Of a stretch of DNA of 54,269 nt, positions 17,711 through 26,479 are shown in pieces. The notes beneath the pieces were generated by a model that did no database searches, had not been told where the DNA came from, and saw only the letters and a program-made list of their open reading frames with translations. This stretch comes from an uncultured Bacteroidales bacterium (lineage in GTDB: Bacteria > Bacteroidota > Bacteroidia > Bacteroidales > UBA932): positions 1-54,269 of the forward strand of contig UQWT01000005.1 of the NCBI GenBank assembly GCA_900544815.1. Direction: 5' to 3'. Made by a program: the position numbers and the translations under genes. Position 1 is the first letter of the stretch, and every line of letters starts with the position of its first letter.

Positions 17711-18526
17711 CTAATATTGTTCATTCTCATTTGGAAAATCACCACTTCTCACATCTTCTATATATTGACGAAATGCCTTTAGGTATTCATCATGTAGATT
17801 GGCATATCTTCTTAGGAATTTTGGCGAGAAGCCGTTATTAAGCCCAAGCATATCGTGCATTACAAGTACCTGCCCGTCACAATCGCCGCCGGCCCCTATC
17901 CCTATTACAGGTATTTTTAATGCCTTAGACACCTTTGCTGCCAACTTAGCCGGGATCTTTTCCAATACAATGGCAAAACAGCCTGTCCTCTCCAAAGCAA
18001 TAGCATCTTCCAAAAGCTGTGCAGCCTCAGCCTCCTCTTTGGCACGTACAGCGTATGTACCAAATTTATGAATCGATTGCGGGGTTAAGCCCAAATGTCC
18101 CATTACAGGAATCCCGGTTGAAAGTATCTTTGAGATAGACTCCAAAACCTGAGCACCACCTTCCACTTTAACTGCGTCTGCCTGAGACTCTTTCATAATA
18201 CGTATAGCATTTGAAACAGCCTCCATTGCATTCCCTTGATACGTTCCGAACGGCATATCTACCACAACCAACGGGTTCTTCACAGCTCTTGTAACACTTT
18301 GTGCATGGTAGATCATCTGATTGAGCGTAATTGGCAGTGTCGTCTCGTGCCCAGCCATGACATTGGCAGCCGAGTCTCCAACCAAAATCATATCTATACC
18401 TGCCTCGTCAACAATCTTTGCAGAGGTATAATCGTACGCTGTAAGCATGGTTATCTTTTCGCCACGCTCTTTCATTTCCAAAAGTCTGTGGGTGGTCATC
18501 ACCCGCTCTTTTCCTGTTACCGACAT
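17711..18526 (-). CDS. panB: 3-methyl-2-oxobutanoate hydroxymethyltransferase
   Basis: First committed step of pantothenate synthesis: adds a hydroxymethyl group from methylene-THF to 2-oxoisovalerate. 271 aa. Typical segments are KITMLTAYDYTSAKIVDEAG, LVGDSAANVMAGHETTLP (metal and substrate site), VVDMPFGTYQ, VKVEGG, GHLGLTPQS and IPVIGIGAGGDCDGQVLV. No pan neighbours are seen. Confidence 0.96.
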   Translation of the reverse strand: MSVTGKERVMTTHRLLEMKERGEKITMLTAYDYTSAKIVDEAGIDMILVGDSAANVMAGHETTLPITLNQMIYHAQSVTRAVKNPLVVVDMPFGTYQGNAMEAVSNAIRIMKESQADAVKVEGGAQVLESISKILSTGIPVMGHLGLTPQSIHKFGTYAVRAKEEAEAAQLLEDAIALERTGCFAIVLEKIPAKLAAKVSKALKIPVIGIGAGGDCDGQVLVMHDMLGLNNGFSPKFLRRYANLHDEYLKAFRQYIEDVRSGDFPNENEQY

Positions 18527-18640
18527 CTTAATTTAGCTACTAAAGTCCTTTATAATCGCCACTCATTCCCAAATCACGGTGCAAAGCAAATAAATTCCGC
18601 AAATATTTTCAATAAACAGCTAAAAAATTTACATAATCTT

Positions 18641-18851
18641 CTTCCCGACATAGTAGCTTTGGCGTTAGCATTAGCTTTGGCGTTAGCGTTGGCTTCCTCT
18701 CTTTACTCTCTTTACTCTCTTTACTCTTTACTCTTTACTCTCTCTGCTCTCTCTACCCTCTTTACCCCAAGATTGCCAATGCCAAAGCTTTATTTACTTT
18801 CTTAAAAATTGCTAAAACCTAAGCCAAAGCTAACGCTATATTGTCGGGAAG
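18641..18851. repeat. Composite inverted element bounded by TTGTCGGGAAG motifs
   Basis: The left end reads CTTCCCGACA, then TAGTAGC and six GCNTTR hexamers (18656-18691). The centre is a CTCTTTA-type tract (18699-18765). The right end carries minus-strand GCNTTR hexamers and AGCTAACGCTATA, then TTGTCGGGAAG (18841-18851). The two ends are inverted copies in the same order. It fills most of the 473-bp gap between panB and dnaK. Further right, TTTG boxes near 18890 and 18923 may belong to the dnaK promoter, but no clean -33/-7 pair is seen. Confidence 0.7.
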
Positions 18852-18999
18852 TGGAAAACTTAAAAAATGACAGTTTGGCAGTCTTTCTCTTTGGCACAAG
18901 TTTAGAAATAATGTTTGGCGTTGCTGCTTGAATGCAGAGATGCAAAGAGGCGACAGCAGATGAAATTTGAATAATAATAAAAATTAGGAGATATAAATT

Positions 19000-20928
19000 A
19001 TGGGAAAAATTATTGGAATCGACTTAGGTACAACTAATAGTTGTGTAGCAGTGATGGAAGGTAATGAGCCTGCAGTTATCATTAACAGCGAAGGCAAAAG
19101 AACTACCCCTTCTATAGTTGCATTTACAGATAACGGTGAGAGAAAAGTTGGTGATCCTGCCAAGAGACAGGCAATTACCAATCCTCAGAATACAATATTC
19201 TCAATTAAGAGGTTCATGGGCGAGACCTACGACCAAGTTACCAATGAGGTTAAGAGGGTGCCTTACAAAGTTGTTAAAGGGGACAACAACACTCCGAGAA
19301 TTGACATTAGCGGAAGGTTGTACTCACCACAGGAGATCTCTGCAATGATTCTTCAGAAGATGAAGAAGACTGCCGAAGATTATCTTGGCCAAGAGGTTAC
19401 TGAGGCTGTTATTACAGTGCCTGCTTACTTTAGCGACTCTCAGAGACAGGCTACCAAAGAGGCCGGTGAGATTGCAGGTCTAAAGGTTAGACGTATTGTA
19501 AACGAGCCTACCGCTGCAGCTCTTGCTTACGGTTTGGATAAGAAAAATCAGGAGGCCAAAGTTGCTGTGTTTGACCTTGGTGGTGGTACATTCGATATAT
19601 CAATCCTTGAATTGGGCGACGGTGTATTTGAGGTTAAATCAACTAACGGTGATACTCACCTTGGCGGTGATGACTTTGACCATGTGATCATTGACTGGTT
19701 GGTTGAGAAGTTCAAAGAGGATAATGGCGGCATAGATTTGTCTAAGGATCCTATGGCTCTTCAGAGATTGAAAGAGGCTGCAGAGAAGGCTAAGATTGAG
19801 TTGTCATCTCAGGCGTCTACAGAGATCAACTTGCCTTACATAATGCCTGTTGACGGTGTTCCAAAACATTTGGTAACAACCCTTACAAGAGCTAAGTTCG
19901 AGCAGTTGGCAGATGCTCTCATACAGAAGACAGTTGCCCCTTGCGAAAAGGCGTTGGCAGATGCAGGTCTTAAGGCTTCAGATATTAACGAGGTTTTGTT
20001 GGTTGGTGGTTCTACCCGTGTACCTGCTGTTCAGGAGATAGTAAAGAAGATCTTTGGCAAAGAGCCTAACAAGAGTGTTAATCCAGATGAGGTTGTTGCA
20101 GTTGGTGCAGCTATTCAGGGTGGTGTCCTTGCAGGTGATGTAAAAGATGTATTGTTGTTGGATGTTACTCCGCTTTCATTAGGTATTGAGACTTACGGCG
20201 GTGTATTTACCAAACTTATTGAGGCCAATACTACTGTTCCTACAAGAAAGTCTGAGGTATTCAGTACAGCTGCAGATAACCAGCCTTCTGTAGAGATACA
20301 CGTACTTCAGGGTGAGAGACCTATGGCTAAAGACAACAAGACAATAGGTAAATTCCATTTGGATGGCATTACCCCTGCTCCAAGAGGAATTCCTCAGATT
20401 GAGGTTACCTTTGATATTGATGCCAACGGTATCTTGAACGTATCTGCAAAGGATAAGAGTACCGGTAAAGAACAGAAGATTAGAATTGAGGCTTCGAGCG
20501 GACTTTCAGATGAGGAGATCAAGAGAATGCGTGATGAGGCTAAGGCCAACGAGGCTGCCGATAAGGCTGAGCGTGAGAGAGTTGACAAACTCAATCAGGC
20601 AGATGCTCAGGTCTTCCAGAGCGAGAAGAACCTTAAAGAGTATGCAGACAAGATTCCTGCAGATAAGAAATCTGCAATTGAGAATGCTACCAACAAATTG
20701 AAAGAGGCTCACAAAGCTGGCAATGTTGCCGACTTGGACAACCTTATGAAAGATTTGGAGAATGCTTGGCATGCAGCTTCTGAGGATATGGCTCGTGCAG
20801 CTCAGGCAGGTGCAGGTAGCGCTCAGCAGCAAGGTCCACAAGGCGGTGCCGGACAGCAAGGCGGTGCATCTAACAACGGCGGCAAAGACGGCGAAGTTCA
20901 GGATGTAGACTTTGAGGAGGTGAAATAG
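19000..20928 (+). CDS. dnaK: Chaperone DnaK (Hsp70)
   Basis: 642 aa Hsp70. The ATPase domain opens with IIGIDLGTTNSCVAVMEG and has AVFDLGGGTFDISIL and LLVGGSTRVPAV. The linker is DVLLLDVTPLSLGIET, and the substrate domain and helical lid follow. The tail is Gly/Gln-rich and ends in the conserved EVQDVDFEEVK. The ATG is preceded by AGGAG 11-15 bases upstream. It is alone on the plus strand here, 6 kb from grpE-dnaJ. Confidence 0.98.
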   Translation: MGKIIGIDLGTTNSCVAVMEGNEPAVIINSEGKRTTPSIVAFTDNGERKVGDPAKRQAITNPQNTIFSIKRFMGETYDQVTNEVKRVPYKVVKGDNNTPRIDISGRLYSPQEISAMILQKMKKTAEDYLGQEVTEAVITVPAYFSDSQRQATKEAGEIAGLKVRRIVNEPTAAALAYGLDKKNQEAKVAVFDLGGGTFDISILELGDGVFEVKSTNGDTHLGGDDFDHVIIDWLVEKFKEDNGGIDLSKDPMALQRLKEAAEKAKIELSSQASTEINLPYIMPVDGVPKHLVTTLTRAKFEQLADALIQKTVAPCEKALADAGLKASDINEVLLVGGSTRVPAVQEIVKKIFGKEPNKSVNPDEVVAVGAAIQGGVLAGDVKDVLLLDVTPLSLGIETYGGVFTKLIEANTTVPTRKSEVFSTAADNQPSVEIHVLQGERPMAKDNKTIGKFHLDGITPAPRGIPQIEVTFDIDANGILNVSAKDKSTGKEQKIRIEASSGLSDEEIKRMRDEAKANEAADKAERERVDKLNQADAQVFQSEKNLKEYADKIPADKKSAIENATNKLKEAHKAGNVADLDNLMKDLENAWHAASEDMARAAQAGAGSAQQQGPQGGAGQQGGASNNGGKDGEVQDVDFEEVK

Positions 20929-20978
20929 ATTCCCTTACAGGTTTAATTAACTTGTTTTTCATATAAAATTTTGGTTGG

Positions 20979-21013
20979 GCGTGCAGTTCATAGATGGGCT
21001 GCACGCTTTTTTT
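20979..21013 (+). terminator. dnaK terminator
   Basis: GCGTGCAG (20979-20986) and CTGCACGC (20999-21006) form a perfect 8-bp stem with a 12-base loop, followed by seven T. It is 50 bp past the dnaK stop. Confidence 0.9.
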
Positions 21014-21240
21014 GTCATATGCTTTAGTTGCTCCTCATAATAGTATTTATATCTAAAACTACTTGAATAGCGTATTCCTACGTATGGGCAATTTCAACGA
21101 ACGCCAGGCGCAAATCATCAAAATGTAGAATAATGTACGATGATCACCAAACTCTTTCTTTGGGTTATATATCGTACACACATCTCATCCAGCAAAGAGG
21201 GTGTATCAAAAATACAGATACGCCCTCCATTACACTCAAT
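21014..21240. other. Trailer-side region with two hairpins and decayed sequence
   Basis: Between dnaK and the array. TGTACGAT (21134-21141) pairs with ATCGTACA (21171-21178), with an inner CCAAA/TTTGG stem. GAGGGTGTATC (21197-21207) pairs with GATACGCCCTC (21217-21227) with one G-U pair; such GAGGGTGT-type ends are common in insertion sequences of this phylum (from memory). The minus strand over 21020-21125 reads FDDLRLAFVEIAHT, one stop, then EYAIQVVLDINTI, possibly a decayed gene. No intact gene. Confidence 0.4.
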
Positions 21241-21632
21241 ATTTCAATTCCATTAAGGTTCGATTAGAATACACTTGTTATCATATTGTCTTCTTTTCTT
21301 GAATCAAATTTCAATTCCATAAAGGTTCAATTAGAATCGCAGGGGATAATCTAAACGGTTATCCAATAGCGATTTCAATTCCATAAAGGTTCAATTAGAA
21401 TGGATTAGCGGCAGCACCTAACATACTAGTATCTGTATTTCAATTCCATTAAGGTTCGATTAGAATACACTTGTTATCATATTGTCTTCTTTTCTTGAAT
21501 CAAATTTCAATTCCATAAAGGTTCAATTAGAATCGCAGGGGATAATCTAAACGGTTATCCAATAGCGATTTCAATTCCATAAAGGTTCAATTAGAATGGA
21601 TTAGCGGCAGCACCTAACATACTAGTATCTGT
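21241..21632. repeat. 196-bp tandem duplication inside the array trailer
   Basis: Bases 21241-21436 (three repeat-spacer units) are followed by an identical 196-bp copy at 21437-21632, spacers included. Even the variant repeat with CCATTAAGG is copied. Confidence 0.9.
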
Positions 21633-24416
21633 ATTTCAATTCCATAAAGGTTCAATTAGAATGGTAATAGGTGAGGACGCGGACGCCCTCGAAGAGCATT
21701 TCAATTCCATAAAGGTTCAATTAGAATAGAGAGCCTGTCTTAAGAGAGTTTTCAAAAACCAAATTTCAATTCCATAAAGGTTCAATTAGAATGTTAACGC
21801 ATCGTATACATGTAAGCCTTAGTGGCTTATTTCAATTCCATAAAGGTTCGATTAAGACTCTGTCTTCGCACTGAAGACAATCGGCAAAGGTCCATTTTCA
21901 ATTCCATAAAGGTTCGATTAAGACTCCTCCGGGGAGGACTTTACACTCTCCTCTCCAAATTTTCAATTCCATAAAGGTTCGATTAAGACACAACTTACCT
22001 GTAGACTCATCACGCGTATAAACGAATTTTCAATTCCATAAAGGTTCGATTAAGACAGATGATTTTTTAACTACTGCTATTCAAAATCCTCTTTTCAATT
22101 CCATAAAGGTTCGATTAAGACTATTAGATTTGATGAGTTGAATATGCCCGAATTCGTTTTTCAATTCCATAAAGGTTCGATTAAGACATAGTTTAAATGC
22201 GTCTTCCAAATTTGAATAATCCTGTTTTCAATTCCATAAAGGTTCGATTAAGACACAAAAGATAATCCTATTCCTTATGATAATAATATTTTCAATTCCA
22301 TAAAGGTTCGATTAAGACACTCTTGACCGTGTAATGGCATCTCAAGAATTACTTTTCAATTCCATAAAGGTTCGATTAAGACGATTTTGGTCAACAAGCA
22401 AGAAAGACTCGGATAACTCTTTTCAATTCCATAAAGGTTCGATTAAGACTTATAAACGTTAGCATCTATACCACCGTCACGGGTTTTTCAATTCCATAAA
22501 GGTTCGATTAAGACACTCAATCGTCTGCACTTCCACAGCGTATTGATAATTTTCAATTCCATAAAGGTTCGATTAAGACTTATTGCAGATTATACAACGT
22601 GCTTGGTCTCTTCGTTTTCAATTCCATAAAGGTTCGATTAAGACATACTTAGACCCTCAGACTAAACTTAAAGATATCTTTTTTCAATTCCATAAAGGTT
22701 CGATTAAGACCGGAAATGTATTTATCCTATTAAGGTTAAATATTATTTTCAATTCCATAAAGGTTCGATTAAGACGTGATATTAGAATTGAACTTAATAA
22801 AAAGTTTAGAATTTTTCAATTCCATAAAGGTTCGATTAAGACACGTTTTCAAGAAGTGAGTAATTTCTTACTTCGCTTTTCAATTCCATAAAGGTTCGAT
22901 TAAGACCTACCTGCAGGTATATACGCCAATCAGATAAATTTTTTTCAATTCCATAAAGGTTCGATTAAGACGAATAATACAATTCCTCCAACGCAGATAC
23001 AGCTTATTTTCAATTCCATAAAGGTTCGATTAAGACGGTGCAAGGTAGGAGATAAAAGAGAATTATAGGATTTTCAATTCCATAAAGGTTCGATTAAGAC
23101 AATGCTACCGTGGTTATATTGATGCCGGCTATTCGTTTTTTCAATTCCATAAAGGTTCGATTAAGACTTTAGGTGGCCATTTTTATTAATTTTTACAAAA
23201 ATATTTTCAATTCCATAAAGGTTCGATTAAGACACAATATCAATATAATCATCTTCATAACGATACTTATTTTTCAATTCCATAAAGGTTCGATTAAGAC
23301 CCGGAATGGTTTTCTTCTATCCAGGTAATTTTAGTTTTTTCAATTCCATAAAGGTTCGATTAAGACGCGGCCGGCAGAGATGACAGCCTACCTGCGTTAT
23401 AATTTTCAATTCCATAAAGGTTCGATTAAGACCGTTTTGGATGAATTCAGTCCCGAATTTGCTCATATTTTTCAATTCCATAAAGGTTCGATTAAGACAT
23501 TCAAGGATTCGTCTATTAAGCTAACTGACCCTTTTTTTCAATTCCATAAAGGTTCGATTAAGACAGCGCGTGAAAAGGAATATAAAACCAAGTATACTAC
23601 GTTTTCAATTCCATAAAGGTTCGATTAAGACATAAGCACGCATACGGGTCTGAACAGGGAAGACCATTTTTCAATTCCATAAAGGTTCGATTAAGACATT
23701 ACAACGTTCTGTGATGAGCCTTGCTATATTATTTTTCAATTCCATAAAGGTTCGATTAAGACACAAAAGATAATCCTATTCCTTATGATAATAATATTTT
23801 CAATTCCATAAAGGTTCGATTAAGACCCATACCTTCACCGAGATTAGTCAAACCAACTACAACTTTTCAATTCCATAAAGGTTCGATTAAGACAGCCTGT
23901 TGGCCTGTAAGAGCAGCGGATAAAAATTTTTCAATTCCATAAAGGTTCGATTAAGACGGCACACGCGCAGGCAATTGAGAAAGCGGCTATTAATTTTCAA
24001 TTCCATAAAGGTTCGATTAAGACGTCTGTTAGTATGCCTGACGCATCTAATTATTACGATTTTCAATTCCATAAAGGTTCGATTAAGACATTTTGGAGCT
24101 AAATCTTTTTTAAGGTTTACTCTATTTTCAATTCCATAAAGGTTCGATTAAGACGCATGATAGGTGCCTGTCCGTTTGCCCCGGCAAACTGTTTTCAATT
24201 CCATAAAGGTTCGATTAAGACGAAGAAATGCATGTATGCACGAACAGGTGTCTGAATTTTCAATTCCATAAAGGTTCGATTAAGACTTAATAAAAGTAAA
24301 GTTAATTTTAAGCTTCAAGTTTTTTTCAATTCCATAAAGGTTCGATTAAGACTGAAAATGGTAATATCGTTGAACAGGAATTCGGGTTTTCAATTCCATA
24401 AAGGTTCGATTAAGAC
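21241..24416 (-). CRISPR. CRISPR array, type I-B, 49 repeats / 48 spacers
   Basis: I counted 49 repeats of 30 bases with spacers of 34-37 bases (period about 64-67). In crRNA sense (minus strand) the repeat begins GTCTTAATCGAACC and ends TGGAATTGAAAA; the ATTGAAAn end is the usual 5' handle of type I-B crRNA, so transcription runs leftward from the cas2 side. The first nine repeats from the left (leader-distal) have ATTCTAAT in place of GTCTTAAT and mostly a T for C at position 9. Spacers in the window match nothing else here that I could see. Confidence 0.97.
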
Positions 24417-24630
24417 TCGTTCTTTCTATAGACAGAACAGGCACCAATACAATAAGTTAGCGAATGCGAAGTTACGAAAAAATAACCAAATAAAATGTTG
24501 ATGCATAATAGCATTTTTTTCTCACACCTACGACAACACATTTATCTATAGCTGTATCAATAAGTCAAAGAACTATTAATGAGCTTTTTTCTATTTGATG
24601 ATATCAAAATAACGCCATCGACAACAAACA
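24417..24630 (-). promoter_or_regulatory. Putative CRISPR leader
   Basis: AT-rich 214 bp between the intact repeat end of the array and the cas2 stop. Its place follows from repeat orientation and from decay of the opposite end. It should hold the array promoter and the site for new spacers. I could not pick a convincing -33/-7 pair. Confidence 0.6.
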
Positions 24631-24894
24631 TCATAGGAAATTGTCAGTAGTCATCCGTTCTTTTCCAAGAATCTGCTTGTCCATGCTATAACCCATTTTA
24701 TTCGAGAATATAATAACACTGTCTTCATCTTCTTGAATAATACTTTTCATCCTTATCTTCAGTTCGCGCAACTTCACCTCTGAAAGTTCACCCTCCAAAA
24801 CTGAATTCTGAATCCAATTGAGATACTGTCGGCAGAGTTTGAGCATTTTACCAACACGCTTCTCTCTCACATCATAAACTACAATCACATACAT
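24631..24894 (-). CDS. cas2: CRISPR-associated Cas2
   Basis: 87 aa partner of Cas1 in spacer acquisition. Begins MYVIVVYDV, with the conserved Asp at the end of the first strand, and carries the RQYLNWIQNSVLEGEL segment typical of type I-B Cas2. It lies 53 bp after cas1 and directly next to the leader. Confidence 0.95.
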   Translation of the reverse strand: MYVIVVYDVREKRVGKMLKLCRQYLNWIQNSVLEGELSEVKLRELKIRMKSIIQEDEDSVIIFSNKMGYSMDKQILGKERMTTDNFL

Positions 24895-24947
24895 ATAGTC
24901 ACCATTTATACTATTTTGCCTTTTTAATTCTCATTATCTCGGAATGG

Positions 24948-25964
24948 TCACCAATACATTTTAAATGGTTTATACTCCTCTATTTCCAATAAGTCCTTTA
25001 ACAACTTATAACACTCCAACTTAATAAGATGCTTGTAGCTCACGTTCCTTCCGAGTGAGCGATGACGAAATGTCTCGTTATAACGTTCCTCCATAGCCTT
25101 GACAAAAATCTTCTTTCCCTTTTCGTTAAGAAAACACTTGTTAAGTTTTTTGTCAAAATGCATTGACGACATAGCATGCTTGTTAAGCACCTTAAATATA
25201 ACACGATCAACGATAATAGGTTTGAATATCTCTGATATATCAAGACATAACGAGTAACGTCGTTCTCCTGGTGTATGCAGAAAACTTATTGTGGGATTGA
25301 GCTGCGTCTGGTGCACAGCACGCAGAGTCTCTGCATAGCACATCATGTTGCCGAATGATATAAGAGCATTCACCTCATTTTCAGGCGGTTGTTTTGTACG
25401 CGAGCCCATATTGAAATCGTCAAGAACAATATCAAAAGCAGAATAATATGTCTGTCTGATATTTCCCTCTATGCCCATTATCTCCTCAACGCTCTTCGCT
25501 TCAACAAGGCTTGCAGCATAGCCTTTTATCAAGTCAATAGCCGCCTGAAGATCCTTGCCGCGACGGTTGTAGTAGTTAAGGTTCATCGTCATATTCCAAG
25601 CTGCACCTTGAATGAACTTGCGAGCCAGTTCCACACGTTTTTTCTTGCTCTGATAGGCATTAGCCTGAGCAATGAGAGCCTTTCCAGAAAGCAGCCCGTC
25701 GCGGGGCATGAAGCTGCCCGTGTAGTTCTCGTAGTAATCAAAGAAATGCACAGGGATGTCCTTTTGTCCTAAGAAATTGAATAGCGCACTATTTGCCATC
25801 AGACTTCCAAAGGCATAAAACTCCGCCACATCCTCCACCGGAATATAGCGTGGTTGCTGGCGCGTCTCCTCTCCGTCATCGGTCACAGTCACAGGCGTAA
25901 ACTTCAATGTATTGTCCTTGCGCTCCATTATGCCTGCATTAAACAGATAGAAAGTTCTTTTCAT
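24948..25964 (-). CDS. cas1: CRISPR-associated Cas1 (type I-B)
   Basis: 338 aa integrase. Starts MKRTFYLFNAGIMERKDNTL (type I-B style beta domain). The catalytic helical domain has NALISFGNMMCYAETLRAV (metal Glu), SFLHTPGERRYSLCLDISE (His and Asp) and a C-terminal RKI/YKHLI region. Overlaps cas4 by 4 bp. Confidence 0.97.
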   Translation of the reverse strand: MKRTFYLFNAGIMERKDNTLKFTPVTVTDDGEETRQQPRYIPVEDVAEFYAFGSLMANSALFNFLGQKDIPVHFFDYYENYTGSFMPRDGLLSGKALIAQANAYQSKKKRVELARKFIQGAAWNMTMNLNYYNRRGKDLQAAIDLIKGYAASLVEAKSVEEIMGIEGNIRQTYYSAFDIVLDDFNMGSRTKQPPENEVNALISFGNMMCYAETLRAVHQTQLNPTISFLHTPGERRYSLCLDISEIFKPIIVDRVIFKVLNKHAMSSMHFDKKLNKCFLNEKGKKIFVKAMEERYNETFRHRSLGRNVSYKHLIKLECYKLLKDLLEIEEYKPFKMYW

Positions 25965-26479
25965 TTCTCATCCTCTTTTTCATTAGTGTAACAAAACTCG
26001 TAGTAGCTGCAATTCTTGCAGATACCTTTTTTCTCAAGTGGCGGACATTCGGGCAAACTGATAACCTGCAAAATGCTGTCTATCATCTGGCGTATATACT
26101 CACGGTCAATATCGCTAAGCAGTACCTCTTCTGTCTTGCGTAACAACGGATATTCAAGCACGCCTGTCACACCAATGATGCCATGCTGCTCAAACACGTA
26201 CATATAATATTTGAGTTGCCACTCATGAGCTTTGTCTACTTTGTTAGATTTCTTAATCTCATGAATGACCTTATTCTTTGCATCAAAATAGTCCACTTTA
26301 ATGCCATCAATCTCAACTTCCTCATACCGTGATGCTCGCTGCGAGTAACTTGATTCATGTATCAACTTTCCCTCATAGACCAAGTCTGATTCCTGTTCCA
26401 TGTTGATACCATTCGCAAAAAGCCATAGCTTACGATGGCACAATTGGTAATAACTGAAATGTGTACCTGTTACTATCAT
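25961..26479 (-). CDS. cas4: CRISPR-associated Cas4 exonuclease
   Basis: 172 aa Fe-S nuclease that trims and selects prespacers by PAM. It has the N-terminal YYQLCHRKLWLFANG (first Cys), an active-site stretch VDYFDAKNKVIHEIKKSNK, QLKYYMYV, and the C-terminal cluster C-x8-C-x2-C-x5-C (CPPLEKKGICKNCSYYEFC). All four cluster cysteines are present. Overlaps cas3 and cas1 by 4 bp each. Confidence 0.95.
   Translation of the reverse strand: MIVTGTHFSYYQLCHRKLWLFANGINMEQESDLVYEGKLIHESSYSQRASRYEEVEIDGIKVDYFDAKNKVIHEIKKSNKVDKAHEWQLKYYMYVFEQHGIIGVTGVLEYPLLRKTEEVLLSDIDREYIRQMIDSILQVISLPECPPLEKKGICKNCSYYEFCYTNEKEDEK

Noticed and set aside
18236..18805. Plus-strand frame ending in ALALALA and SLYSLYSL
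   Set aside because: It lies antisense to panB for half its length and its tail is only GCNTTR and CTCTTTA repeats. No start signal.
22583..24072. Open frames running through the CRISPR array on both strands
   Set aside because: They only translate the repeat (FQFHKGSIKT or LNRTFMELK patterns) and end wherever a spacer has a stop.
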